Assembly: GCF_008728195.1 (NCBI RefSeq)
Contig: NZ_CP031598.1
Location: 1,984,001 to 2,048,000 of the forward strand
Reading direction: 5' to 3'
Source: Roseovarius indicus
GTDB lineage: Bacteria > Pseudomonadota > Alphaproteobacteria > Rhodobacterales > Rhodobacteraceae
Length of the DNA: 64,000 nucleotides
In this document: piece by piece, positions 6,731-16,089 of the stretch
Position numbering within the stretch: position 1 is the first letter of the stretch
Layout: every line of letters begins with the position of its first letter
Notes under the pieces: model-generated
Told to the model about the DNA's origin: nothing
The model's database searches: none
The model's input: the letters and a program-made list of their open reading frames with translations, nothing else
Position numbers and translations under genes: made by a program

Positions 6731-9070
6731 TCAGGTGGCCTGAGGTTCGGCCTCGACCGTGATGGGCTGGGTCTTGCCGTCTTTCGACTCGCCGAAATAG
6801 ATCGTCTGGTGGGGGAACGGGATCTCGATGTTGCGGTCGTCGAAGACGCGCTTGAGCACGCCGTTATAGGCCCGGCCGATGCCCCATTGCCGCCCCGGCA
6901 CGCATTTGATGCGGGCGCGGAGCATGACCGCGCTGTCGCCGAAGCTGTTGAGGCCGAACCATTCGAGATCGTCGAGGATGCCGTCGGACTGTTCCGGGTC
7001 GCCCTTGAGCTCCTCGAAGGCGTCGACCATGGCCTGTTTCACCTCGTCCACGTTCTCGCGGTAGGCGACGCCCATGTCGCAAACGAAATAGCCGTAATCC
7101 TTGACGTAGTTCGACACCATGTCGACCGAGGAGAAGGGGATGATGTGGTAGACGCCGTGCAGGTCGCGCAGGCTGACCGAGCGGATGGTGAGACGTTCGA
7201 CGACGCCGGTGGTGCCGCCCACGGTGACCACGTCGCCCACGTTCATCGCGTTCTCGAACTGGATGAAGATGCCGGTGATGATGTCCTGCACCATCTTCTG
7301 GGCGCCGAAACCGATGGCGAGGCCGAGCACCCCGGCGGAGGCGAGAAGCGGCGCGATGTCGAGGCCGATTTCCGCCAGCACGAACATCAGCGTGATGATG
7401 ATGAGGGCGATGGTGGCGGCGTTCCTTAGAAGCGTCAGCAGGGTCTGTTCGCGGGCGGTGGCGACCGAGCCGAATTCCGGGTTGAGCCGGTAGTCGACCC
7501 AGGAGGTCAGCGCGAGCCAGAGGCCGAAGGCCACCAGCAGCACGGCGGAGACCGACAGGATCGTGCCGGTGAGGCGCAGGCCGAACTGGCTGACCATCCA
7601 GGCGCGGAGGTCGATGAGGCCGATGGCGTTGATGGCCAGCAGCACGACGGAGACGAAGATGAGCGCGCGCAGGACCGTCAGGATTTTCGGCACGAAGGCG
7701 TTGAGGCGGCCCTGGAGGAGCGGCACGCGGTCGGTGAGGTTCGACGGCAGGGTCACGCCGCGGGCGATGGAGCGGCTGAGGAAGCCCGCGATGGCGAAGC
7801 CCAGAAGGCCCACCACGAGCACCTGGCCGGAGGCGATGAAGGTCTGGAAGACCGCGTTGCCGGGGCGCAGGAGGACGATGACGAACATCGCCAGCAGGTA
7901 GGCCAGCGCCGGCCAGTGCCAGTGCCGCGCGAGGTAGTGCAGCGCGCCGCGCCGGCGGCTGCGGCGGGGCGGGGGTGTGGCGGCCGGGTCCATCACCGGG
8001 GCCGGGTCGGACGTGGCGGTGACCATGGGGGCGCCGATCTCGTCGATGGCCTCTTCGCGGGGTGGTTCGGGGTCGGGGTGGTGCGGCGCGGTGTCGGGTT
8101 CGTCGGCGCCGAGCATCCAGTCGGTCACCGGCTTGCGGTTGCGGACGACGAGCCAGATGGCGAAGGCCAGCACCGCAAAGGCGATGAGCGCCGAGACGGC
8201 GCGGCCCGCCGCGAAGGAGACGTTGCCGTTGATGATCGGGACGACGAGAAGCTGGCCATAGCCCACCACGCCGACGATCAGGCTGATGCGGGTGGAGAGG
8301 TAGGCCGCCGCGCGGTCGCCGATGGGCAGGGGCCGGAGCGAGGTCGCGGAGGGCGACAGCACGAGGCGCACCGCAACCTTGGCCATTTCCACCAGCAGGA
8401 AGGCGTTGAGGTAGAGCGTCTGGCGGATGCCGATCTGGCCGAATTCGCCGAGCGCGAGGATGGCGAGCGCATAGCCTGCCGCCCAGGCGAGGATGACGAT
8501 CAGGGCGTCGATCACGGCGGACATGACGAAGAGCACGACGGTGCGGGCCATGCCGCCGTCGCGGGCCGACGCGCTCATCCGGGCGTAAAAGGATTTTCCG
8601 AACCAGCGCAGGACGAGGAAGGAGAGGACCGTGCCGGCGATGACGAGGGCGAGGTCGGCCAGCGCGTCGAGAAGCACGCCCGCCTCGCCGCCGCTGAGGC
8701 CGGAGAAGACGGCCGGAGCGCGGGTGAGCTGGCGCCAGAAGGTGGTGGCGAAACCGGCGATGTCTTCCGCCGCGGCCTGGGTGACGAGGGCGATGCGGCG
8801 CCCGAAGGAGAGATCTTCGGGCGGGGCGGTGCCATCGGCGAGGGTTTCGACGATTTCGTCGCCGGCGCTGTCTGCGGTGGCGACGCCTGCGGCGCGGAGC
8901 CGTTCTATCAGGTCGGCGCGGGCCTCGTCATTCTCGATGACGTCGATCAGGAGATCCACGCTTGAGGGCGCGTCTGCGGCAGGGGCGCCGTCGGTGGCGG
9001 CCTCCTGCGCCGAGGCGGGCGCGAGTGTCAGCAAAACAAGAACGAGAAAACTCGCAACCAAACGCAGCAT
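6731..9070 (-). CDS. Large mechanosensitive channel of the MscS family
   Basis: Inner-membrane tension-gated channel, 779 residues (YbiO-like size). A signal peptide of about 21 residues ends at ASAQE. A periplasmic segment and many membrane helices follow, then a cytoplasmic loop rich in Pro/Asp/Glu at about 320-370. The C-terminal third holds the conserved pore helix and beta domain: GVLGLAIGFGAQKMVQD, then GDVVTVGG and FSSVDMVSNY. A weak GGAGA lies 10 bases before the ATG. It is the second gene after RibBX in the same direction but separated by 179 bases, so probably has its own promoter. Confidence 0.9.
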   Translation of the reverse strand: MLRLVASFLVLVLLTLAPASAQEAATDGAPAADAPSSVDLLIDVIENDEARADLIERLRAAGVATADSAGDEIVETLADGTAPPEDLSFGRRIALVTQAAAEDIAGFATTFWRQLTRAPAVFSGLSGGEAGVLLDALADLALVIAGTVLSFLVLRWFGKSFYARMSASARDGGMARTVVLFVMSAVIDALIVILAWAAGYALAILALGEFGQIGIRQTLYLNAFLLVEMAKVAVRLVLSPSATSLRPLPIGDRAAAYLSTRISLIVGVVGYGQLLVVPIINGNVSFAAGRAVSALIAFAVLAFAIWLVVRNRKPVTDWMLGADEPDTAPHHPDPEPPREEAIDEIGAPMVTATSDPAPVMDPAATPPPRRSRRRGALHYLARHWHWPALAYLLAMFVIVLLRPGNAVFQTFIASGQVLVVGLLGFAIAGFLSRSIARGVTLPSNLTDRVPLLQGRLNAFVPKILTVLRALIFVSVVLLAINAIGLIDLRAWMVSQFGLRLTGTILSVSAVLLVAFGLWLALTSWVDYRLNPEFGSVATAREQTLLTLLRNAATIALIIITLMFVLAEIGLDIAPLLASAGVLGLAIGFGAQKMVQDIITGIFIQFENAMNVGDVVTVGGTTGVVERLTIRSVSLRDLHGVYHIIPFSSVDMVSNYVKDYGYFVCDMGVAYRENVDEVKQAMVDAFEELKGDPEQSDGILDDLEWFGLNSFGDSAVMLRARIKCVPGRQWGIGRAYNGVLKRVFDDRNIEIPFPHQTIYFGESKDGKTQPITVEAEPQAT

Positions 9071-9102
9071 ACTTCACTGTCTCCGTCTATTCTGATCCGT
9101 TG

Positions 9103-9123
9103 TCCGGGCAAGCCACGCCCGGA
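9103..9123. repeat. 7-bp stem hairpin between ribBX and mscS
   Basis: TCCGGGC pairs with GCCCGGA across a 7-base loop, 33 bases before the channel gene start and 127 bases beyond the ribBX stop. There is no T-tract on either strand, so it is not a convincing intrinsic terminator. Confidence 0.35.
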
Positions 9124-9249
9124 TGGGCCCTTTGGCCGGAAATGATGACCAAAAGACCCATGTTTTGACCCTTACCTATCGGGAAGTGATGCGAGGTCAA
9201 GAAACCGGGCCGACGGAATTTTCTAGTGGCAGAGACCTGCCGCCCGGGC

Positions 9250-10386
9250 TCAGCCGGTGTCGCCGGAGGCGGGGGCGGGGCTTGGCTGGGGCTCGACGAC
9301 CTCGAGCCCGTAGCCGCGCAGGGCGACGAGGGGGTGGACGGAAGTGTTGAGCAGGATCATCTCGCGGATGCCGAGGGCGCGGAGGATCTGGGCGCCGGTG
9401 CCGTAGTCGCGGATGGTGCTGCCCGAGGGCTGGGGGCTGGCCTTGCGCGACAGGAGCACGTCGGAGGGGCTGCTGCGGTGGGTTTCGCGCATCAGGACGA
9501 TGACGCCGCGGCCGGCCTTGTCGATCTCCTGCATCGCGCTGAAGACGGCCGAGCCGTGGGAATAGAAGCGGTCGCCGACGATATCATCGAAGAGGTTGAC
9601 GGCATGGACGCGCACGAGGGCGGGTTTGCCGTCGCCGACATCGCCCTTGACCAGCGCCACGTGCTCGACCCCATCGATCACGTTGCGGAAGACGATGGCG
9701 GTGAAGGTGCCGCCGTGGCGGCTTTCGACGGTGTCCTCGCAGACCTTTTCGACCAGTTGCTCGCGGTTGCGGCGGTAGGTGATGAGGTCGGCGATGGTGG
9801 CGACCTTGAGGTTCTCGCGGGCGGCGAAGTCGAGGAGCTGGGGCAGGCGGGCCATGGTGCCGTCGGGGTTCATGATCTCGCAGATGACGCCGGCGTCTCC
9901 GGCACCGGCGAGGCGGCTGATGTCGACCGCGGCCTCGGTATGGCCGGAGCGGACCAGAACGCCGCCGTCGCGGGCGACGAGCGGGAAGACATGGCCGGGC
10001 GAGACGATGTCGGCGGGCCGGGCGCCGTCGGCCACGGCAGCGGCGATGGTGCGGGCGCGGTCGGCGGCGGAGATGCCGGTGGTGACGCCCTCGCGCGCCT
10101 CGATCGAGACGGTGAAGGCGGTGCCCATGCGGCTTTCGTTGCCGCGCGCCATCAGGGGCAGGGCGAGTTGTTCGGTCTTTTCGCGGGAGAGGGCGAGGCA
10201 GATCAGGCCGCGGCCGTGCATCGCCATGTAGTTGACCGCGTCGGCGTTGGCATGGCGGGCGGGGATGAAGAGATCGCCCTCGTTCTCGCGGTCCTCGTCG
10301 TCGACGAGGATGGACATGCGGCCTGCCTTCGCGTCGGCGATGATGTCTTCGATCGGGCTGAGGCCGGGGGTGGCGGTGTCGGGCAT
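9250..10386 (-). CDS. ribB: 3,4-dihydroxy-2-butanone 4-phosphate synthase with degenerate GTP cyclohydrolase II domain (RibBX type)
   Basis: The N-terminal half (about 8-205) is an intact RibB domain that converts ribulose 5-phosphate to the 4-carbon riboflavin precursor. It has the acidic metal loop DDEDRENEGDL (29-39) and RSGHTEA (about 146-152). The C-terminal half aligns with GTP cyclohydrolase II (EHVALVKGD, then GRGVIVLMRE). The zinc-binding cysteine motif is absent: the region that should read like GSLRCDCG reads GDRFYSHG, and no Cys replaces it. That half cannot be a normal cyclohydrolase, matching the RibBX class described in proteobacteria. No FMN riboswitch is visible in the 100-base leader. 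Confidence 0.9.
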   Translation of the reverse strand: MPDTATPGLSPIEDIIADAKAGRMSILVDDEDRENEGDLFIPARHANADAVNYMAMHGRGLICLALSREKTEQLALPLMARGNESRMGTAFTVSIEAREGVTTGISAADRARTIAAAVADGARPADIVSPGHVFPLVARDGGVLVRSGHTEAAVDISRLAGAGDAGVICEIMNPDGTMARLPQLLDFAARENLKVATIADLITYRRNREQLVEKVCEDTVESRHGGTFTAIVFRNVIDGVEHVALVKGDVGDGKPALVRVHAVNLFDDIVGDRFYSHGSAVFSAMQEIDKAGRGVIVLMRETHRSSPSDVLLSRKASPQPSGSTIRDYGTGAQILRALGIREMILLNTSVHPLVALRGYGLEVVEPQPSPAPASGDTG

Positions 10387-10486
10387 GTCACGGGCTTCCT
10401 TGGGCGATGTCGCGGCTTGGACGCCTATATTGTGTCATATTGTTGCGAAACAAAATAGGAAAATTGTAGCGGTGCCTATTTCGGGT

Positions 10487-11749
10487 TCAGTCGGCCCGGG
10501 GGATGCGGCGGCAGATCAGGCTGACGCCGAGGCCGATGACGCCGACGGAGGCGAAGAGGACGCTGTAGCCCAGAGAGGAGGCCGTGGCGCCCGGTTCGGG
10601 AAAGAGGCCGAGGAGGATGGCCGAGGCGGACTGGGTGAGGAAGACGCCGCCGAGAGAGAGCACGCCGATGGTCGAGATCACCCGGCCCGAATAGCTGGAG
10701 GGGAAGAGGCTTTGGGCATGGGCCATGATCAGCATGAAGAAGGTCGAGAGCCCGCAGGCGAAGGCGCAGAGCGCGGTGGCCAGCATCCAGTGGAGGTGGC
10801 CAAAGAGGGCGAGCAGCAGGAAGTCGAGCCCCATGAGCGTGGCGCCTATGACGATGAGCTGGCGCCGGGAGGGCATGCGCCGGTCGAGCGTGCCGTAGAT
10901 CAGCGGCCCGAGGCTGAGGAAGATGATGAGGACGACGAGGCAATAGCTGCGCTGGAGCGCGTCGAGCCCGTGGACATCGGCGAGGTAGGGCAGCGCCCAG
11001 AGCCCGGCGAGGATCTGGACGGGGGTGTAGAGCATCGGGGCGGCGAGCAGGAGCGGCCAGACCTTGCGCGTGGCGAAGACCGAGGCGACGCCCTTGAGGC
11101 TGTCTTTCAGGCTTTCCGGCTTGCGCTGGGGCAGGATCTGGGTGCCCGGCGGGGCATCGCGGACGACAATGTAGAAAAGGAGGGCTACGAGGGCGGTGCC
11201 GGTCGAGAACAGGACGAAGACGGTGCGCCAGCCGTATTCTTCCAGCATCAACGTCAGCGGCGTGGTGGCGAGCAGGCCGCCCAGCATGCCGAAGAACAGG
11301 TAGCGCCCGGTGATGGAGGTGGTGGCGTCTTCCGAGACCCAGGCGGCGAAGAGCTTGAACCCGCCCATGACGGCCGCCGAGAAGCCGAAGCCGATCAGGG
11401 CGCGGCCGAGCATGAGCACGCCCCAGTGGCCCGACATTGCGACGACGGCACAGCCGGTCGCGGCGACGAGGCCCATGCAGGTCAGGGCGCGGCGGGCGCC
11501 GTAGCGGTCGAGCAGGATGCCGGAGGGGATCTGGCCCAAGCCCTGGGCAAGGAACATGATGCCGATGACGACGCCGATCTGTTGCGAGCGCAGGGCGAAG
11601 TCGGCGGCGAAGACCGAGGAGAGCACGCTGCCCGAGGTGCGGTGGAACTGACCGAGCGCGAAGAGCATCGAGGCGAGGATGAAGGCGGCGACGAAGCGCA
11701 CGGATTGTGCGGGAGGGCGGGCGGTGGTGGCGGAGGAACGGCACTCCAT
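10487..11749 (-). CDS. MFS transporter
   Basis: Twelve-helix major facilitator, 420 residues. The loop 2-3 signature is present as GILLDRYGARR, with GRALIGFGFSAA in helix 4 and a long central loop around 185-215 (KPESLKDSLKG). Substrate unknown; the family exports or imports small organic anions or drugs. A GGAAG nine bases before the ATG supports the start. It is divergent from the SDR-led operon at 12196. The gap between them contains two copies of the cluster-wide motif, so it may be co-regulated with the acyl-CoA cluster. Confidence 0.88.
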   Translation of the reverse strand: MECRSSATTARPPAQSVRFVAAFILASMLFALGQFHRTSGSVLSSVFAADFALRSQQIGVVIGIMFLAQGLGQIPSGILLDRYGARRALTCMGLVAATGCAVVAMSGHWGVLMLGRALIGFGFSAAVMGGFKLFAAWVSEDATTSITGRYLFFGMLGGLLATTPLTLMLEEYGWRTVFVLFSTGTALVALLFYIVVRDAPPGTQILPQRKPESLKDSLKGVASVFATRKVWPLLLAAPMLYTPVQILAGLWALPYLADVHGLDALQRSYCLVVLIIFLSLGPLIYGTLDRRMPSRRQLIVIGATLMGLDFLLLALFGHLHWMLATALCAFACGLSTFFMLIMAHAQSLFPSSYSGRVISTIGVLSLGGVFLTQSASAILLGLFPEPGATASSLGYSVLFASVGVIGLGVSLICRRIPRAD

Positions 11750-11881
11750 AACGGCTCACTTCCGGGTCAAAGCAGCCTATCGGGGGATGCGCGCTTTGCC
11801 AAATTGTACGGGTTCAATTGATTTCATTTTTCTGCATTGAGCCGAAAAGTTCAAGGGCGCGCGCGTGCAATGTCGAAAAAA

Positions 11882-11897
11882 ACGATACATTTGCCGG
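11882..11897 (+). promoter_or_regulatory. Copy 1 of recurrent operator-like motif
   Basis: ACGATACATTTGCCGG. One of five related sites with core (A/G)CGATAC-A-n-TT-G/C-C found in four intergenic regions of the acyl-CoA cluster. It lies about 130 bases from the MFS start. Confidence 0.5.
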
Positions 11898-12104
11898 TTT
11901 GCACTGGTTTTGGGCGGGGCGCGGGCCGGGGGCGAGCCTGGCGTTGTGGGGCTGCCTGTCGGGGGTGTGAGGGGCGGATGTTTCTTTAAGTACATGAAAT
12001 ATAATGTAAAAAATCCCGTTCGTCTTGGTTTCTTGCGAGGGCGCCTGTCTCGGTCGGCCGGCGCCGTCAAATGGGTTTGTTGCGGTGAAGCGGTAAAAAC
12101 TTCA

Positions 12105-12119
12105 CCGGCAAAGTATCGC
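12105..12119 (-). promoter_or_regulatory. Copy 2 of recurrent operator-like motif
   Basis: Read on the minus strand it is GCGATACTTTGCCGG, one base shorter than copy 1 but otherwise the same core. It lies 76 bases before the SDR start codon and overlaps an 8-bp hairpin. Confidence 0.5.
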
Positions 12120-12195
12120 AAAGAGGGGTTGCAATGTTGTTAAATTAAAATCATGATGACAGGTACAAGCGAGATGAACTGCAAGGGAGGACGCG

Positions 12196-12966
12196 GTGAT
12201 CGACGCGAAAACGGGGAGGACCGCGGTAGTCACGGGAGGCGGGCGCGGAATCGGTCTGGCGATCGGCCGGCGCTTTGCCCAGAACGGCGACGCTGTCGTG
12301 CTTCTGGACCTGGATCCCGGGGTGGCGGAGGCGGCGGAGAAGATCGCCGAAGAAACCGGGGTGACGGTGAAGGGCCTGACCTGTGACGTGACGGACGGTG
12401 CGCAGGTCAAGGAGACCTTTGCCGCGATTGCGGATGAGTTCGGTTCGGTCGATATCCTGATCAACAATGCCGGCGTGCTGCGCGACAACCTCATTCACAA
12501 GATGTCGGAGGATGACTGGGACACGGTCATGGGGGTGCACCTGAAGGGCGCCTACCTGTGTGCCAAGGCGGCGCAGACCTACATGGTGCCGAAGCGCTAT
12601 GGCAAGATCGTGAACCTGTCGTCGACCTCGTCGCTGGGGAACCGGGGGCAGCTGAATTATTCGACCGCCAAGGCGGGGCTGCAGGGGTTCACGCGGACGC
12701 TGGCGCTGGACCTTGGCAAGTTCAGCATCAACGTGAACTGCATCGCGCCGGGGTTCATCGACACCGAGATGACCCGGTCGACGGCGGAGCGTCAGGGGAT
12801 CAGCCCGGACGACTACAAGAAGATGAAAGCCGAGAAGATAGCCATCGGGCGCGTGGGCGTTCCGGAGGACGTGGCCAACGTGGCCAATTTCCTCGCGAGC
12901 GACGAGGCGTCGTTCGTCAATGGCCAGATCATTTATGTCAGCGGAGGGCCGGAAACCCGGCGATGA
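12196..12966 (+). CDS. Short-chain dehydrogenase/reductase, 3-hydroxyacyl-CoA type
   Basis: NAD(P)-dependent classical SDR of 256 residues, resembling 3-oxoacyl-ACP/acetoacetyl-CoA reductases. The cofactor motif GGGRGIG is at 14-20, followed by NNAG, the catalytic Ser region NLSSTSS and YSTAK. It ends in a family-typical SGGPE. It starts with GTG six bases after a strong GGGAGG. First gene of an operon with an acyl-CoA dehydrogenase, a MaoC hydratase and a biotin carboxylase, so it probably oxidises a 3-hydroxyacyl-CoA intermediate of the cluster pathway. Confidence 0.9.
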   Translation: MIDAKTGRTAVVTGGGRGIGLAIGRRFAQNGDAVVLLDLDPGVAEAAEKIAEETGVTVKGLTCDVTDGAQVKETFAAIADEFGSVDILINNAGVLRDNLIHKMSEDDWDTVMGVHLKGAYLCAKAAQTYMVPKRYGKIVNLSSTSSLGNRGQLNYSTAKAGLQGFTRTLALDLGKFSINVNCIAPGFIDTEMTRSTAERQGISPDDYKKMKAEKIAIGRVGVPEDVANVANFLASDEASFVNGQIIYVSGGPETRR

Positions 12967-13006
12967 GATCATGAATACATTCAGCCCCGTAAAGGGAGAG
13001 ACCAAG

Positions 13007-14173
13007 ATGCTTGACCCGGTAGACGCCCTGAACACCGACAAGATGCGCGAGCTTGAGCGGATGGCGATCGAGAATTTCCGGCCGAGGGGGCGGGATTACG
13101 ATGCGCAGAGCGTGATGCCGATGGAGAACATCCGCGAGCTGCACGAGGCCGGGTGGCTTCGGGCGACGCTGCCCCATGAATGGAACGGCATGAACAGCAA
13201 CGTCGACAGCGACGAGGACCCGGCGACCTTCCTGCAGGGTTTGCGGATGATCGCGCGGGGCTGTCCGGGGACGGCGCATTGCTACCAGGTGACGAACCAT
13301 TGCGGCTGGGCGGTGCATGACCTTGGCACGGAGGAGCAGCACGAGCTGTTCCTGAAGCCGATGCTGAGCGAGCCGTATCTCGGCACGTTCGTGGGCTCGG
13401 AAGCCAAGCGCAAGCACATGTACATGATGAACACCACCGCCAAGAAGGTGGATGGCGGCTATATCCTGCGCGGCGAGAAGAACTATGCCACGAATGGCAG
13501 TGCGCTTGGCTTTGCGATCATCTTTGCGGCGATCGAGGGGGTCGAGAACTATCTCGACAACCACCAGATGCTGATCGTGACGCCGGACATGGAAGGGGTG
13601 TCGATCGACACGAGTTGGTATCGGCCGAACGGGATGCGCTGTGCCGACAGCCCGGTGATCACGCTGAACGATGTTTTCGTGCCGGACAGTCACGTGCTGG
13701 GCGAGCCGGGGGTCTACCCCCGCAACCGCTGGCAGGGCAAGTTCCACCTCGGGTTCACCGCCAACTATCTGGGCGCGACCGAGGGGATGTATGGCTGGTA
13801 CCTCGATTACATCGTCAACAAGGGCAAGGGCGAGGCCGAACTGATCCAGATGCGGACGGGCGAGATGAAGATCAAGCTCGACGGGGCCGCGTCGATCTTT
13901 CACGACGCGATCCGGGCGTATCGCACCAAGCCGATCGTCGAGGCGGAGCTTCTGGCGATGGCGGCGAAGTCGATTGCCGCGGATGTGGCGTTCGAGCTGT
14001 CGCACAAGATCATCCATGCGGCCGGGTCGACCGCGCTCTTCGACGAGTTCCCGCTGAGCCGGTATCTGCGCGATCTGGAGACACATGTGCTGCACGCGGG
14101 CCATGACAAGACAGCGCAGATCATCGGGCAGTCGGAGCTGAAGCAGAGCTTCGACTCGACCCTGCAACGCTGA
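13007..14173 (+). CDS. Acyl-CoA dehydrogenase family protein
   Basis: FAD-dependent acyl-CoA dehydrogenase fold, 388 residues. Helical N-domain, then the beta domain with GSEAKRKHMYMM and GEKNYATNGS, then the C-terminal helical bundle (LDGAASIFHDAIRAY, HKIIHAAGSTALF). The ATG at 13007 is preferred because GGGAGAG precedes it at proper spacing; the ATG at 12971 lies four bases after the SDR stop without a Shine-Dalgarno sequence. The family also includes flavin-dependent monooxygenases (DszC type). With a separate flavin reductase in the cluster (23520) that alternative is worth keeping. Confidence 0.85.
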   Translation: MLDPVDALNTDKMRELERMAIENFRPRGRDYDAQSVMPMENIRELHEAGWLRATLPHEWNGMNSNVDSDEDPATFLQGLRMIARGCPGTAHCYQVTNHCGWAVHDLGTEEQHELFLKPMLSEPYLGTFVGSEAKRKHMYMMNTTAKKVDGGYILRGEKNYATNGSALGFAIIFAAIEGVENYLDNHQMLIVTPDMEGVSIDTSWYRPNGMRCADSPVITLNDVFVPDSHVLGEPGVYPRNRWQGKFHLGFTANYLGATEGMYGWYLDYIVNKGKGEAELIQMRTGEMKIKLDGAASIFHDAIRAYRTKPIVEAELLAMAAKSIAADVAFELSHKIIHAAGSTALFDEFPLSRYLRDLETHVLHAGHDKTAQIIGQSELKQSFDSTLQR

Positions 14174-14183
14174 GGGCCAAGCC

Positions 14184-14582
14184 GTGAGCCAGCAATCCGC
14201 ACCGGAGGTCGGAGACCGGTCGAGTTACACGACCGAGCCGGTCACGACAAAGCAGATCGTGATGTATGCCGGCGCGTCGGGTGACTTCAACCCGATCCAC
14301 TATGACCAGGCTTATGCGGAATCCGCCGGGCTTGGCGGGGTGATTGCGCATGGGATGCTGACCATGGGCATGGCCGGGCGGTGTGTCACCGACTGGGCCG
14401 GGCCCGGGCGTTTCGTCGAGGATATTCGGGGGCGGTTCCTGCACCCGGTGAAGCCGGGCGACAAGGTGACGTTCGCGCTGGAGGTCACGGATGTGGGCAC
14501 GGCGGTGGAGATGGATCTTACCGGTCATGTCGGCGAGACGCAGGTGTTCAAGGGCACGGCGCGTGTCTCGGGTGGGCGGTAA
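14184..14582 (+). CDS. MaoC-like enoyl-CoA hydratase
   Basis: Single hot-dog domain of 132 residues. The catalytic Asp and His of R-specific enoyl-CoA hydratases are visible in GDFNPIHYD (about residues 34-42), followed by GVIAHGMLTMGM. Starts with GTG ten bases after the dehydrogenase stop. It would hydrate the enoyl-CoA made by an acyl-CoA dehydrogenase of the same operon. Confidence 0.88.
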   Translation: MSQQSAPEVGDRSSYTTEPVTTKQIVMYAGASGDFNPIHYDQAYAESAGLGGVIAHGMLTMGMAGRCVTDWAGPGRFVEDIRGRFLHPVKPGDKVTFALEVTDVGTAVEMDLTGHVGETQVFKGTARVSGGR

Positions 14583-14678
14583 GCGAACTGGTATCGTTGC
14601 GCCGGGGGGACCGGCAGAGGCGCGCGGTCCGGCGACGGGCCGCGCCATTTTTGTGACTGAGAGGAAAGGCGGAGCGGC

Positions 14679-16058
14679 ATGAGGAAGGTATTGATTGCCA
14701 ACCGGGGGGAGATTGCCTGTCGGGTCATCGCGGCCTGCCGGTCGCTGGGGCTTAAGACCGTGGCGGTCTATTCCGAGGCGGATGCGGCGGCGCTGCATGT
14801 GGAGATGGCCGACGAAGCGGTGGCGGTTGGCCCGGCGCCGGCGCGGAAAAGCTATCTCGACAAGGCGGCGGTGCTGGAGGCGGCACGGCAGACCGGGGCG
14901 GATGCGGTGCATCCGGGCTATGGGTTTTTGTCGGAGAGTGCCGAGTTTGCGCGGATGGTCGAGGAGGCCGGGCTGATCTGGCTGGGGCCGGATGCCGGGA
15001 CCATCGCCGTGATGGGCGACAAGGGCGCGGCGCGGACAGCGGCGATCGAGGCCGGGGTCCCGGTGCTGCCCGGGACCGCGCCGCTTGTGAAGGAGGGCGG
15101 TGCCGATCTGGATGCGCTGGGCGCCGAGACCGGCTTTCCGCTGTTGGTGAAGGCCACGGCGGGCGGCGGCGGGATCGGGATGCGCCGGGTGGAGACGCCG
15201 GAGGCGCTGGCCGATGCGGTGGCCAATGTGCAGGCCCATGCCGAGCGGACCTTTGGCGACGGGACGGTGTACCTGGAGCGGTTCATCCGGCGGGCAAGGC
15301 ATATCGAGATACAGGTGTTCGGCGATGGCGAGGGCCGTGTGGCCGTCTTCCCCGAGCGGGACTGCACGTTGCAGCGGCGGTACCAGAAGATACTGGAGGA
15401 ATCGCCGGCACCGGACCTGTCGGAGGAGGTGCGTGACGCGATGAAGGCGGCCGCGCGGCGGCTGGCGCAGGCGAGGCGCTATCGCAGTGCCGGGACGGTG
15501 GAGTTCGTCTACGATTCAGAGAAGGGGGATTGGTTCTTCCTCGAGATGAACACGCGGATCCAGGTGGAGCACCGGGTGACCGAGATGGTCACGGGGACCG
15601 ACCTTGTGGCGATGCAGCTGCGGCTGGCGATGGGGCAGCTTGACGATCTGGCCGAGGATTATGGCGTGCTTGACGGGCGTTGGGCGATCGAGGCGCGGTT
15701 GTGTGCGGAGGACCCGCAGAAGAAATTCCTGCCGCGGCCCGGCACGCTGGAGCGGCTGGAGCTGCCGGCGGCGGACGCCACGCTGGTGGTGGATTGCGGT
15801 TTGCGGCAAGGCGATGCGGTGTCGCCGCATTACGACTCGATGATCGGCAAGCTGGTGGCCTGTGGTCCGAGCCGGGAGGCGGCGATTGCGCGGCTGGATG
15901 CGGCGCTGGCGGCGGTCAGGGTCGAGGGGGTGGTGACGAATGCCGGCTTCGTGCGGCGGCTGCTGGGGCTTCAGGCATTTGCCGAGGCCGAGGTTCACAC
16001 CCAGTTCGTCGATGCGAACCTGGCGGAGCTTCTGGCGGAAGAAACGACGCCCGCCTGA
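14679..16058 (+). CDS. Biotin carboxylase subunit of an acyl-CoA carboxylase
   Basis: ATP-grasp biotin carboxylase, 459 residues, AccC-like length without a fused carrier domain. Opens with RKVLIANRGEIACRVI. The ATP loop is KATAGGGGIGM (Ile where AccC usually has Arg), and the bicarbonate/biotin site ERDCTLQRRYQK and FLEMNTRIQVEH are intact. The carrier (23274) and carboxyltransferase (21630) are encoded 5-8 kb away on the other side of the TRAP operon, and together make a three-part enzyme. As housekeeping acetyl-CoA carboxylase normally has split alpha/beta transferases, this is a pathway-specific carboxylase. Confidence 0.92.
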   Translation: MRKVLIANRGEIACRVIAACRSLGLKTVAVYSEADAAALHVEMADEAVAVGPAPARKSYLDKAAVLEAARQTGADAVHPGYGFLSESAEFARMVEEAGLIWLGPDAGTIAVMGDKGAARTAAIEAGVPVLPGTAPLVKEGGADLDALGAETGFPLLVKATAGGGGIGMRRVETPEALADAVANVQAHAERTFGDGTVYLERFIRRARHIEIQVFGDGEGRVAVFPERDCTLQRRYQKILEESPAPDLSEEVRDAMKAAARRLAQARRYRSAGTVEFVYDSEKGDWFFLEMNTRIQVEHRVTEMVTGTDLVAMQLRLAMGQLDDLAEDYGVLDGRWAIEARLCAEDPQKKFLPRPGTLERLELPAADATLVVDCGLRQGDAVSPHYDSMIGKLVACGPSREAAIARLDAALAAVRVEGVVTNAGFVRRLLGLQAFAEAEVHTQFVDANLAELLAEETTPA

Positions 16059-16089
16059 GTGGCTGCTTTTCTCCTGTCGCGAAACCAAA

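Larger units (their letters stand above)
11750..12195. other. 446-base divergent regulatory region (MFS / SDR operon)
   Basis: No gene is supportable. It holds two copies of the shared motif (11882-11897 and 12105-12119), a consensus TATAAT at 12000-12005 on the + strand without a good -35, and a hairpin CGGTGAAG/CTTCACCG at 12083-12107 overlapping the second motif. The region is distinctly AT-richer than its surroundings near 11810-11890 and 11980-12015. Confidence 0.6.

Noticed and set aside
10387..10486. Possible FMN riboswitch or operator upstream of ribBX (near-palindrome TTGTTGCGAAACAA at about 10440)
   Set aside because: None of the conserved FMN riboswitch blocks could be recognised in the 100-base leader, and the palindrome is imperfect and seen only once.
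12000..12005. TATAAT as the promoter of the SDR operon
   Set aside because: It is a perfect -10 match but no -35 is visible at normal spacing, so it is mentioned only within the intergenic entry.
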